Source: Pedobacter terrae (GTDB lineage: Bacteria > Bacteroidota > Bacteroidia > Sphingobacteriales > Sphingobacteriaceae). Taken from it: 64,000 bases of DNA. The first letter of the stretch is position 1, and the number at the start of each line of letters is the position of its first letter. The notes beneath the pieces are model-generated. The model did not search any database, was not told the origin of the DNA, and saw only the letters and a program-made list of their open reading frames with translations. The position numbers and the translations under genes are program-made. This document shows positions 52,201 to 60,039 of the stretch, one piece after another. Location: NCBI RefSeq assembly GCF_900100705.1, contig NZ_FNCH01000021.1, positions 1-64,000 on the forward strand, read 5' to 3'.

Positions 52201-52333
52201 ACGCTATAAGGATGATGTGAAAGAAGTATCGAAAGGTTACGAGTGTGGTTTAAATATCCAGAACTTTAACAACATCGAAGTAGGCGATATTGTAGAAGCT
52301 TATGAACAGGTTGAAGTAGCAAGAAAACTTTAA
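49268..52333 (+). CDS. infB: Translation initiation factor IF-2
   Basis: A 1021-residue IF-2. The N-terminus (about 1-60) is the small IF2_N fold; about 60-400 is a low-complexity Pro/Glu/Lys region and then Gly/Gln/Asn-rich, RNA-binding-like segments. A 39-residue repeat in this region is duplicated in DNA (period 117 bp, 49766-49999). The G domain starts at G529 (GHVDHGKT) with DTPGHEAF and, as fourth motif, TKVD in place of NKxD. Domains II, III and IV follow to the end. It positions initiator tRNA on the ribosome. A terminator lies 22 bp downstream. Confidence 0.97.
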   Translation: MSDDKPIILIKAIKELNIGMGTAVEFLNKKGFSAEKSPMFKLTGEMYNALLKEYQGDKIVREEAKQIVIGKIRRDEPETEKPVEAPKKNADFEKNEEILIKNTQSFTPPVEKPKAVETPKEEAPTPAPAAAVEPVKENKAEETGLPGVKVVGKIDLNDLNPKTRPAKKEETPAAPAPVVEPTVVKTPEPVKAVEQPKTEEKPVEVKKEETPVAPVPVAETPVVKAPEPVKPVEQPKAEEKPAETKPVSNEPEVIKARTVKLTGPNIIGKIVLPTTPDRRNGPVASSSDSEAAKRKRKRKKTPGAPGQPGQQGGQGQHNPAGQGGAPGQPRQPYQGNRPASGTPYQGNRPAGQGGTPYQGNRNNNNNRPGFQNRNATPSGPKEEPTEKEIQDQIKATLARLSGAGKSGKFAQRAKLRRQKRDDVAYNAEEAANELESQSKILKVTEFVTANELANMMDVPVTKIIGTCMSLGMFVSINQRLDAETLTIVADEFGYEIQFVKPDEDEENVIEEEDNEADLIERAPVVTIMGHVDHGKTSLLDYIRKANVVAGEAGGITQHIGAYMVTTPTGKKVTFLDTPGHEAFTAMRARGAKAADIAIIVIAADDAVMPQTKEAINHAQAAGVPLVFAFTKVDKPGANADKVREQLSVMNILVEDWGGKYQSQEISSKSGLNVDLLLDKVLLEAELLELKANPNKRATGTVIESALDKGRGIVTTVLVQGGTLKVGDPILAGSYSGRVKALTNERGAKVESAGPSQPVQVLGMQGAPTAGDRFNALESEPEARDIANKRMQLQREQGLRTQKHITLDEIGRRLAIGNFKELNIIVKGDVDGSIEALSDSLLKLSTEQIQINIISKGVGQISESDVLLASASDAIIIGFQVRPSTGARKLAEAEQIDIRLYSIIYDAINEIKSAMEGMLDPEFEEKIVANVEIRETFKITKVGTIAGCMVLDGKITRNSKIRIVRDGVVVYTGELASLKRYKDDVKEVSKGYECGLNIQNFNNIEVGDIVEAYEQVEVARKL
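49766..49999 (+). repeat. 117-bp tandem duplication within infB
   Basis: Two consecutive copies, 49766-49882 and 49883-49999, each encode a variant of KKEETPxAPxPV followed by VVKxPEPVKxVEQPKxEEKP. The DNA copies have diverged in many third positions, so the duplication is not recent. Confidence 0.8.
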
Positions 52334-52354
52334 TTAGTTTAAGAAATATGATTT

Positions 52355-52383
52355 AAAGTGACCTCAAAAGGGTCACTTTTTTT
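52355..52383 (+). terminator. Terminator after infB
   Basis: AAAGTGACC (52355-52363) and GGTCACTTT (52371-52379) followed by a T-run. Confidence 0.92.
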
Positions 52384-52480
52384 ATATCTATGAATTTTAA
52401 TCTCAGAATTATCGAATAATTTTGAGTTTATATCTTAAATTAGATTATAGCTTGGTAATGAGAAGTTAATAAATACCGCC

Positions 52481-52735
52481 TCAAAAATATTGGCGTGCTT
52501 TATGTTTTTGGGAAACTACTTTAGCTTTTTTGAAGCCTGATTGCATGATAATATCCTGAATGGAAATTTCGTAAAGGTCGGCTATTTTACCAAGTTGTGA
52601 AAGCGAAAAATCCACCTCATTGTTTTCCCATTTTCGATAAGCAACCCTGCTTATCCCAATTACATCAGCGGCGTATTGCTGTGTATAGCTATACTTATCT
52701 CTGTACCTTCTTAAGGTAACCCCTATATCTAACAT
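52481..52735 (-). CDS. XRE-family helix-turn-helix regulator
   Basis: An 84-residue DNA-binding protein that is little more than one HTH_3 domain: YTQQYAADVIGISRVAYRKW gives helices 2 and 3 with the usual Q and R contacts, followed by NNEVDFSLSQLGKIADLYEIS. The short tail is basic. It could be a local repressor. It is divergent from the S41 peptidase and MACPF genes, separated by about 190 bp of AT-rich spacer, so control of those genes is possible. Confidence 0.85.
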   Translation of the reverse strand: MLDIGVTLRRYRDKYSYTQQYAADVIGISRVAYRKWENNEVDFSLSQLGKIADLYEISIQDIIMQSGFKKAKVVSQKHKARQYF

Positions 52736-52925
52736 ATCAAGAAACGTTAACGGCTATGTATTTTTACTATTTACTTATTGTAAATTTAATAATGTAAATA
52801 ATGATAATAAGGAATTGTCAAAAGTAGTAAATAAAATCAGTTTATTTGCGTAGGTTTTAAATTGTTCAAAAACAAATAATAACTAAAAGTATCGGTGTAT
52901 TTTAATTAAACTTTAGCTTTAAAAA

Positions 52926-54224
52926 TTGAAAATCTATAATAAAGGCTGTACGTATGATAAATCCATAAAAGGTATTCTCTTTTTATTTCTGATAGTGGCT
53001 TATACCGGCTGTAAAAAAGACAAGCCGATCGGCATGAATGAGGAAGAAGTTGTTTCACCAACTACAGGTACACGAATTGAATTTACGCTTGATTCTATTT
53101 TTTTGTATGCGAAACAGATTTATTTGTGGAACGATGTTTTGCCCGGTTACAGCACTTTTAAACCAAGAGAAAAATACAGCAATGCCCAATCCGAAATAAG
53201 TGCATTTAGAAATGAACTTTTCGATATCTCCCAATTTAAACTTAATCAGGTAACGGGTAAGCCATTTGAGCTTTCAACTTACAATAACTTACCAAAGTAC
53301 TCCTACCTCCAGATAGGAAGGACTACCGACGGAGGGAATCGGGCCGGGCAAATCAACGGAGAAGCTGTGTTGGCTAAACGCCTTATTCATTTAGACGACA
53401 AGGTGATTGCTTACGTAGCCTTAGGTTCATTCCCATCTTTAAGCAATACTAAATCTAACTTAAATCAGGTTTTTGATGAAATAGCCATAGATAAACCTAA
53501 ATATCTGATTTTAGATTTACGTTCTAATGGCGGCGGTTATGTTGAAACAGCAGAGTATGTTGCTAATCTAATCGCTCCCAGGACATTAAATGGCAAAATA
53601 ATGTATTCAGAGCAATTTAATCCAACGCTCCAAAATGGTAGGGCAACAATTCTGCGTCACCAGCCCTACCTGGATGAGAATGGAAAAACTATTATGTATA
53701 ATGGACGCCTGGCAACACTGGCCGATGTTGATTATACAGAAAGTGGGAATACATATAAATTCAATAAAAAGGGAAATCTTGAATCAATACAAGATGTGTA
53801 TATAATCGTATCTACACGGACGGCATCGGCTAGCGAATTATTGATCAGCTGTTTAAAACCTTATTTCAACGTGAAGTTAATAGGCGAAAAGACTTATGGA
53901 AAACCGGTTGGTTTCTTCGCTGTTAATATTGATCAGTATAGTGTTTACCTGAGCAGTTTCCTTATTAAAAATGCGCAAGGATGGTCTGATTACTTTAATG
54001 GTATGGAACCTGATTTGAATATTATTATGCCTGACAATCCGATATTAGGTGATCCAGAAGAACCATGTTTAAAGGCTACAATCGCCTTAATTGATAGAAA
54101 GATTCAAGTTCAACCTAAAAAAAGCGGCAGTGTTTTAAAGCAGAGATCAAATACAGCCCCTGTATTAGTTAACAGTATGGATTCTATTGGGATTATCGAA
54201 AATAGGTTGAAGTTGAAACATTAG
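52926..54224 (+). CDS. S41-family peptidase lipoprotein
   Basis: A 432-residue C-terminal-processing-type peptidase. The start is a TTG at 52926, since no ATG precedes the lipobox YTGC (Cys 29). The catalytic core has LILDLRSNGGGY, STRTASASELLIS with the nucleophile Ser and GEKTYGKPVGF with the general-base Lys region. No clear PDZ domain is visible; instead the N-terminal part (about 50-150) is alpha-rich with WNDVLPGY, as in Bacteroidota S41 lipoproteins. It would act in the periplasm or at the outer membrane. Substrate unknown. It lies directly upstream of the two MACPF genes. Confidence 0.88.
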   Translation: MKIYNKGCTYDKSIKGILFLFLIVAYTGCKKDKPIGMNEEEVVSPTTGTRIEFTLDSIFLYAKQIYLWNDVLPGYSTFKPREKYSNAQSEISAFRNELFDISQFKLNQVTGKPFELSTYNNLPKYSYLQIGRTTDGGNRAGQINGEAVLAKRLIHLDDKVIAYVALGSFPSLSNTKSNLNQVFDEIAIDKPKYLILDLRSNGGGYVETAEYVANLIAPRTLNGKIMYSEQFNPTLQNGRATILRHQPYLDENGKTIMYNGRLATLADVDYTESGNTYKFNKKGNLESIQDVYIIVSTRTASASELLISCLKPYFNVKLIGEKTYGKPVGFFAVNIDQYSVYLSSFLIKNAQGWSDYFNGMEPDLNIIMPDNPILGDPEEPCLKATIALIDRKIQVQPKKSGSVLKQRSNTAPVLVNSMDSIGIIENRLKLKH

Positions 54225-54351
54225 TTTCAAATGAGCTTGTTTTGATTATTAACTGTAAGTATTATTATATTATTAGAATTAATAATACACAAAAGTATTT
54301 AAAAATTTATATTGATAACCCTGCCTTACCATAATTAATTTTTCTTGTCGG

Positions 54352-54359
54352 TAGTTTTG
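54352..54359 (+). promoter_or_regulatory. -7 promoter box of the first MACPF gene
   Basis: TAGTTTTG fits TAnnTTTG, 22 bases before the ATG. The surrounding 65 bases (54311-54375) recur with two mismatches before the second MACPF gene. Confidence 0.65.
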
Positions 54360-54381
54360 TAAAAAAATAACAAATACTTAC

Positions 54382-55881
54382 ATGAAAAACAATTACAAAT
54401 TAAAGGCTATTTGCTTGCTGTGTGTGATTACAGCGGCATTTGGCAGTTGCAAGAAAAATGGACTTGCAGAAGAGAAAGGACTTATAGGGAATCATAAAAA
54501 TTTAGCAATTGCTGGCGACGGTAAGTGGGATTTGTTGGGGCATGGTTATGATGTGACCGGCGAGTTATTCGAAAGAGAGAGCGCTTCTGATGTATCTATA
54601 ATTGATATAGATAGATTTAACATAGATTATCCAGGTAGAATTGTTACACCTACAGATTCAAAAGGGGATTACGAAGTGTATTATGGTGCTAATGCCTATG
54701 ATTACATAAAAGATGTTAATAACAAGAGAACTTTTGGTGGTACCGGAACAGGCGGAGACTCGAAAGGAGACTCACTTTATGGTACGGCAAATTTTTCTAA
54801 AACAAACGAAAATCAAAATATCTATACATACAATGGTAAATATTCCTATGCAACTTATGAGTCATGGTATAGGATAAAAACTATTGATTTTACAGGGGAC
54901 GCTACTGTGGATTTATTAAGAAATTATTTAACACCATTATTTCTCGCTAATTTGGCTAATTACAGTCCAGAACAATTGGTTGATAGATACGGAACACATG
55001 TGCTCCTAGGTATTGACATAGGAGGTCGTTTGAGATATGACTATAAAGGAGCTATCGTTAAGGAAACTACATTTGACCGAAAAGTTCGCGCAATAAAAGC
55101 AGGATTCTCTATTGGCATAGCGAAAATATTCAGTGTTGATCTAAGTGCAGATGTAAACAAAGAAGAAAAAACAACAATTTCAAATGAGACGACAGAGAAA
55201 TTGTTTAGAGGTACATTCTACGGTGGTAATAATTCTGGAACCAGTTTTTCAGGTGATGCATTAGGAAATACTTCTACAAACATCAATCTTATTAGTTGGC
55301 AGCAAAGTATTAATGTTAATAATGCATCATTAATTGATATTAACAAATCTGTACCTCTTGATGAATTTATTAGCGACCCGGTGAAGAAAGAGCAGGTTAA
55401 AATCGCAATTAAAAAACATATCGCTGATAAGCAAATAAAGCTAGCTCCTCAGGAGATTTATGAGTTTTATACTCCTAGCTTAGACAAGCACGCGTATAAC
55501 ATAAATTCTAATATGCACCTTCAATATATAAGTGATGCTTGGCACCCAAATGGTCAGCCATTTAAAGCCTATTCAACTCCTTATAATAATGCTGTTCCTA
55601 TTTATCAACATTATAATGGACAATTAAATGACCGTATACTTTGGGCTGATCCGAACCCAGGATGGGGAGGATACAACCAAGATGGGATATTATTTTATGC
55701 ATATACAACAAATGTAACGGGAACTGTACCTGTATATTCATTTATAAAGTCTCGCTTTCAAAAACTACCATTTAATCGTTCCGTTCTTGTTGGTCGCGAT
55801 CATTATTATAGTTCAAATAATAAGCCTTTTAATGCTGATTGGACGAATGATGGTATTGCATTTTATGCTTTTCCAAACTAA
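54382..55881 (+). CDS. MACPF-domain lipoprotein 1 (perforin-like) with C-terminal repeat module
   Basis: A 499-residue predicted surface lipoprotein. The signal peptide ends at lipobox FGSC (Cys 23). The membrane-attack-complex/perforin signature YGTHVLLGIDIGGRL starts at residue 203, with the RxG..Y strands around it. Basic KK follow the Cys, then EE, which may act as an export tag. The C-terminal module (about 361-499) contains TGTVPVYSF and WTNDGIAFYAF motifs, resembling DUF5648-type repeats. MACPF proteins form pores; in gut Bacteroidota such proteins are secreted antibacterial toxins. That activity is inferred here. A paralogue lies directly downstream. Confidence 0.85.
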   Translation: MKNNYKLKAICLLCVITAAFGSCKKNGLAEEKGLIGNHKNLAIAGDGKWDLLGHGYDVTGELFERESASDVSIIDIDRFNIDYPGRIVTPTDSKGDYEVYYGANAYDYIKDVNNKRTFGGTGTGGDSKGDSLYGTANFSKTNENQNIYTYNGKYSYATYESWYRIKTIDFTGDATVDLLRNYLTPLFLANLANYSPEQLVDRYGTHVLLGIDIGGRLRYDYKGAIVKETTFDRKVRAIKAGFSIGIAKIFSVDLSADVNKEEKTTISNETTEKLFRGTFYGGNNSGTSFSGDALGNTSTNINLISWQQSINVNNASLIDINKSVPLDEFISDPVKKEQVKIAIKKHIADKQIKLAPQEIYEFYTPSLDKHAYNINSNMHLQYISDAWHPNGQPFKAYSTPYNNAVPIYQHYNGQLNDRILWADPNPGWGGYNQDGILFYAYTTNVTGTVPVYSFIKSRFQKLPFNRSVLVGRDHYYSSNNKPFNADWTNDGIAFYAFPN

Positions 55882-55977
55882 AGCTAGATTAGCTTAAAAT
55901 GTCATTATTAAAAAGACAAATTGGTGCATTAGAAAAGCATAACACAGATTTTTTATTGACCAGTCAAATTATTACAA

Positions 55978-56009
55978 GGGTCTCAATAATTAGTTGAGGT
56001 CCTTTTTTT
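55978..56009 (+). terminator. Terminator after the first MACPF gene
   Basis: GGGTCTCAA (55978-55986) and TTGAGGTCC (55994-56002) form a 9-bp stem with one wobble, followed by T7. Confidence 0.8.
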
Positions 56010-56243
56010 ACCCATCACTTTTATTCTTTCTTAAACCAAAGCAAAAATCGTGAATTGTTTATTCATAAGGTCCAGACCCGGATGTTTTAACAAGCTTTTC
56101 GTTTTAGGGAAATAACGTAAATTCTTTTAGTTATAAATCAGGATATTTTATGCACTGTATTATCAATTTATCTGTTTAATTCTATTACAATTTATTATCA
56201 TAATTGATAACCCTGCCTTGTCATAATTAATTTTTCTTGTCGG

Positions 56244-56251
56244 TAGTTTTG
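56244..56251 (+). promoter_or_regulatory. -7 promoter box of the second MACPF gene
   Basis: TAGTTTTG again, in the duplicated upstream segment; leader about 24 bases. Confidence 0.65.
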
Positions 56252-56275
56252 TAAAAAAATAACAAATAAATACTA

Positions 56276-57730
56276 ATGAAAAACAATTACAAATTAAAAA
56301 TTATTTACCTGCTGTGCGTGGTTACCGCTGCATTTAGCAGTTGCAAGAAGAATGAACTTGCAGAAGAAAAGGGGTTAGCTAATAATCACCACAATTTTGC
56401 CTTTACTGGACATCCGATCTATCATGTTTTGGGATATGGTTACGATGTAACAGGAAGATTAGCGAATGCACAATCAGCCAAATTATCTGTATTGAATATT
56501 GATAAATATATTAGTGAAAATCCGGCACTTTTTAGTCTAAATGACGACGTCAACGACTATTTTGAATATTCATATGGTGAAAATGTGGAGAGTTATTCTA
56601 AAAAATTAACTCAAAAATATCACCTAGGTTTAGATTTAAATTTTCTTAAAGTGGCAAAATTATTTAAAACGGAGTTAAATGCCTCTTTTGCTAAGAAAGA
56701 CAGTGCTTATGCCAAATACGTTTACGCTAGTGTGCGAAAAATGATTAAACAAAGAAGCATGAAGATATATTTTACCAAAGAAAATCTTATAAATAATTAT
56801 TTAACCGATCAGTTTAAATCTGATCTAGTATCATTATCTGCTACAGCTTTGGTTGAACGTTATGGAACACATGTATTAACTGATATTGAACTTGGAGCTC
56901 GCTTAGATATGAATTACGAAGCTCAAACGAACAATAGTAAAAGAGAAGAAGCAGCAACAGCTGGTGCAAGTCTTAGTGTAGGTAAAATTTTTAACGTCTC
57001 TGCAGATATTACGACAAATAGTGTGGATGCTAATTCTAATTTTAACCAAAGACTATATTATAATTCAGTTGGAGGTGATGGAAGTAAAAGTCTAATCGGG
57101 GAGATAGCATTAGATAATAGTACTCTCAAAATAAATATTGCTAATTGGCAAAGTTCGTGCACTAGAGATAACGCAGCTTTGATTAATATTGGGCAGGATG
57201 GTTTACTATCATTAGAAGATTTAGTAAGTGATCCGGTTAAGAAACAAGAGGTAAAAGCTGCCGTTGAAAAATATATTATTGATAGACAGATGATTCTTGT
57301 ACCTGAAAAATATACTCCTTCTCCAGTTGGGGTTTATTATAGTCAGGGTTTAAATGTCTGGAGGTATGAATTTAATATTGATAATATTCCATATCTACGT
57401 GACGGAAGCTGGCAATATAAGCAAACTTATTTTTCTGCATTTAAAGTGCAAGCGACTGGTACAGTTCCTGTTTACGAGTATTGGGCTCCGACAACGAATG
57501 ATTGTCTTTGGGATCGGAATGCCAATTTGTCTAGTGACCCATATTGGCACTTCGGTGGAATTAAATTTTATGCTTATGCGACACAACAACCAGGTACCGT
57601 TCCAATTTATCGATATTATCATCACAGGTCAAGAAGGTCACATTTTTTAGGGCCAGATCCAGGTAGGCCATATCCACAGAATGAATGGACAAATGAAGGA
57701 GTGGCTTTTTATGCCTTTCCCGCACAATAA
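56276..57730 (+). CDS. MACPF-domain lipoprotein 2 (perforin-like) with C-terminal repeat module
   Basis: A 484-residue paralogue of the preceding protein. The lipobox is FSSC (Cys 23); 28 of the first 33 residues match the first copy. The MACPF signature YGTHVLTDIELGARL starts at residue 196. The regions between signal peptide and signature have diverged strongly. Its C-terminal module (about 347-484) repeats TGTVPVYEYW, PGTVPIYRYY and ends WTNEGVAFYAF. It has its own promoter and a strong terminator at 57826. The pair may form a two-part pore or act on different targets, which is inference. Confidence 0.85.
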   Translation: MKNNYKLKIIYLLCVVTAAFSSCKKNELAEEKGLANNHHNFAFTGHPIYHVLGYGYDVTGRLANAQSAKLSVLNIDKYISENPALFSLNDDVNDYFEYSYGENVESYSKKLTQKYHLGLDLNFLKVAKLFKTELNASFAKKDSAYAKYVYASVRKMIKQRSMKIYFTKENLINNYLTDQFKSDLVSLSATALVERYGTHVLTDIELGARLDMNYEAQTNNSKREEAATAGASLSVGKIFNVSADITTNSVDANSNFNQRLYYNSVGGDGSKSLIGEIALDNSTLKINIANWQSSCTRDNAALINIGQDGLLSLEDLVSDPVKKQEVKAAVEKYIIDRQMILVPEKYTPSPVGVYYSQGLNVWRYEFNIDNIPYLRDGSWQYKQTYFSAFKVQATGTVPVYEYWAPTTNDCLWDRNANLSSDPYWHFGGIKFYAYATQQPGTVPIYRYYHHRSRRSHFLGPDPGRPYPQNEWTNEGVAFYAFPAQ

Positions 57731-57825
57731 AACATTGCTTTTTAGTTGTTTGAAGAAACTTTATCATAAGTCTATTTTTCAAAACACTTGCGAAATTAAA
57801 TTTTAAGGAAGTTTTACGTTAAACT

Positions 57826-57865
57826 AAAAGGGATAGATGTTCAATTTGAACATCTATCCCTTTTT
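57826..57865. terminator. Strong bidirectional terminator after the MACPF genes
   Basis: AAAAGGGATAGATGTTCAA and TTGAACATCTATCCCTTTT form a near-perfect 19-bp stem with a one-base loop; T-run follows on either strand. It separates the MACPF block from the polysaccharide genes. Confidence 0.93.
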
Positions 57866-58013
57866 CATTTAATCTTTTTTTAATAGGAAAACAAATTATG
57901 TATCATGATGATTTTTCCGATTTTAGTTACGATACTCTTTTTATTATATCTGAATGATAATAAATTTCGAATAATTGATAGTTTATAATTTTGTATTGGG
58001 TTGAATGTAAGAA

Positions 58014-59084
58014 TTATTGGCCTACTGTCCATTTCCATTTTTTAGATCTTCCTATGTAATAAACTATTGTATAGGTTGAAGCATAAATTAAAATAAAGAT
58101 TGCAAATTGTAGGAAGAACAGGTTCCAAACGCTTTCATTGGCGTACACAATTTTCAAGGGCCGCAAAATCATCGGAAGAAATATAATGATAAGGATATGG
58201 TGAAGTAAGTGGATTCCAAAGGTCATTGATCTTGGTTTCAGTTTTTCGATAGCCTCGAAGTTGCAGTATTTGTAAAGAACTAGGAACGATACTAGAGAAA
58301 AAATAATATTTGAAAATCTTAAAGTATTTCCAGAATCATTAGATCCTAAATGGATCAGATTAATAGTTTCGGCACATGATATGATAAAGGTTATCAGCGT
58401 AGCGCCAAATAGTAACCAAAAGGGCTGTTTAGTTATCCATTCGTTGTATTGATCAAAATATTTATGTAAAATAACACCCAGCCATAAATAAAATACAAAC
58501 CCCAGTAGAGCCGTTGTATGCCCTGTTGGGATCCAATCATAGTACAGATTCACGGAATAGAAAAGGGATAGCAACCCTAGAATTGCACCGAACATTAAAT
58601 TATACATGTATTTTCTAAAAACCAGTAAAATGGTAATACATAGCATAAAATTGATAATAAACCAAAAGCTTGTCTGAACAATAATAAAATGGATTCTATC
58701 AAATATATACTCCAGTGGGTGTGTAAAACCCAAGGCATCAGAATGTTTTAAATAACGTACACCCTGATCAATATAAAAGAGTACCATAAAAATGGTTACC
58801 CAAAATATCCAGGGCTTAAAGGTTGTGTTCAATCTTCTGCCTAAATATTGCTTTGTAGTATACTGATTAAATTTATCTCCGATTAGAAATCCTGCAAGTA
58901 TAAAAAATACAATGGTTCCGAATTTTATGAACTGCAAAGAAACTGTTTGAATAATTTGCTCGTGAAGTGTATTTAATTTTAAGCCTAAGAAAGGAGAACT
59001 ATGTTCCATTACAATTCCTATCATAGCTATAAACCTCATCGTATCGATAAAATCGTAATTTTTAACAGTGTTTTTTGTAGTCAT
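58014..59084 (-). CDS. Acyltransferase family 3 (OafA-like) membrane protein
   Basis: The frame opens at a TTG (59093), but the ATG at 59084 (MTTKNTVKNYDFIDTMR) is the better start; 356 residues, about ten membrane helices. DTMRFIAMIGIVMEHSS carries the family pattern with His near the first helix, and FILAGFLIGDKF follows. These enzymes acetylate or otherwise acylate surface polysaccharide or lipids. The adjoining glycosyltransferases support a role in envelope polysaccharide decoration. It is divergent from the StrF-like gene at 59161. Confidence 0.86.
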   Translation of the reverse strand: MTTKNTVKNYDFIDTMRFIAMIGIVMEHSSPFLGLKLNTLHEQIIQTVSLQFIKFGTIVFFILAGFLIGDKFNQYTTKQYLGRRLNTTFKPWIFWVTIFMVLFYIDQGVRYLKHSDALGFTHPLEYIFDRIHFIIVQTSFWFIINFMLCITILLVFRKYMYNLMFGAILGLLSLFYSVNLYYDWIPTGHTTALLGFVFYLWLGVILHKYFDQYNEWITKQPFWLLFGATLITFIISCAETINLIHLGSNDSGNTLRFSNIIFSLVSFLVLYKYCNFEAIEKLKPRSMTFGIHLLHHILIIIFLPMILRPLKIVYANESVWNLFFLQFAIFILIYASTYTIVYYIGRSKKWKWTVGQ

Positions 59085-59160
59085 TTGGTGCAATTTTACG
59101 AAATTTGAAATATTTATTTGTATATCTTTCTTGTTTCATAAGTGTAAAAAATGTTAATTT

Positions 59161-60039
59161 ATGATTAGTGTAATAATTTGTTCTATTGATAAAATGTTGC
59201 TTAAAGCTGTTAGTCAAAATATTACAGCAACCATTGGGGTAGAACATGAAATTATTGCAATTGATAATCTGAACTCGAATAAAGGGATTTGCGAAGTATA
59301 TAATGAAGGCGTAGAACTGGCTAAATACCCGTTATTGTGCTTTTTACACGAGGATATTAAGCTAAAAACTCATGATTGGGGTAAAACTGTTGTAAATATT
59401 TTTCGTGAAAATAAAGTAGGACTATTAGGCGTTGCTGGTAGCACTTATAGATCTATTGTACCCTCTGGTTGGTTTCCTCCACATGAATTTGGCACTGCAA
59501 GCTGGAGGCTAAATATCATTCAAGGCTCCCGTTATAAAATCAAAGCAGAAAAATACGAATATTTTAACCCACGAAAAGAAAATATAAGTAAAGTAACTTG
59601 TATCGATGGCGTTTGGTTTTGTACAACAAAGAAAATTGCCCAGGAAATTAAATTTGATAATCATTTATTGTCTGGTTTTCATGGGTATGATATTGATTAC
59701 TCACTGGCCGTTGGACAGCATTATGAGGTATTAGTTAGTTATGATATCCTTCTCTCACATGCCTCTGATGGAAATTTTAATGATGAATGGTTAAAACAAC
59801 TTATTAAAGTTCAGCATAAATACTGCGAAATTCTTCCAATTGATTATCAAGGTTATGAAAAAGAGGAAGCGGCTAAAAGCGAATCATTATCCCTTAAACG
59901 TTTTTTACGAGAAATCATACAGAATAGAAATTTCACGGTGCAAGAACGCAAAAATATTTTGAAGACTTATTATCTACAAAATCAAATAGGAGCTTTTAAG
60001 TATTTAAAATTTTTATATAAGCTAGTTAGGACAAGATAG
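59161..60039 (+). CDS. Glycosyltransferase, StrF-like GT2
   Basis: A 292-residue protein of the StrF glycosyltransferase group (Glyco_tranf_2_5). It starts MISVIICSIDKMLLKAV; an HED-type acidic motif, CFLHEDIKL, occupies the place of DxD; and IDGVWFCTTKKIA with GFHGYDIDYSL follows. No membrane helices. Donor and acceptor sugars are unknown. It ends 14 bp inside the convergent GT2-GT4 gene. Its orientation opposes its neighbours, so it is transcribed separately. Confidence 0.83.
   Translation: MISVIICSIDKMLLKAVSQNITATIGVEHEIIAIDNLNSNKGICEVYNEGVELAKYPLLCFLHEDIKLKTHDWGKTVVNIFRENKVGLLGVAGSTYRSIVPSGWFPPHEFGTASWRLNIIQGSRYKIKAEKYEYFNPRKENISKVTCIDGVWFCTTKKIAQEIKFDNHLLSGFHGYDIDYSLAVGQHYEVLVSYDILLSHASDGNFNDEWLKQLIKVQHKYCEILPIDYQGYEKEEAAKSESLSLKRFLREIIQNRNFTVQERKNILKTYYLQNQIGAFKYLKFLYKLVRTR

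Larger units (their letters stand above)
55882..56275. other. Spacer between the two MACPF genes
   Basis: Holds the terminator at 55978-56009 and, in its last 73 bases, the duplicated promoter segment (56203-56275). The remainder is AT-rich with nothing recognisable. Confidence 0.6.
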
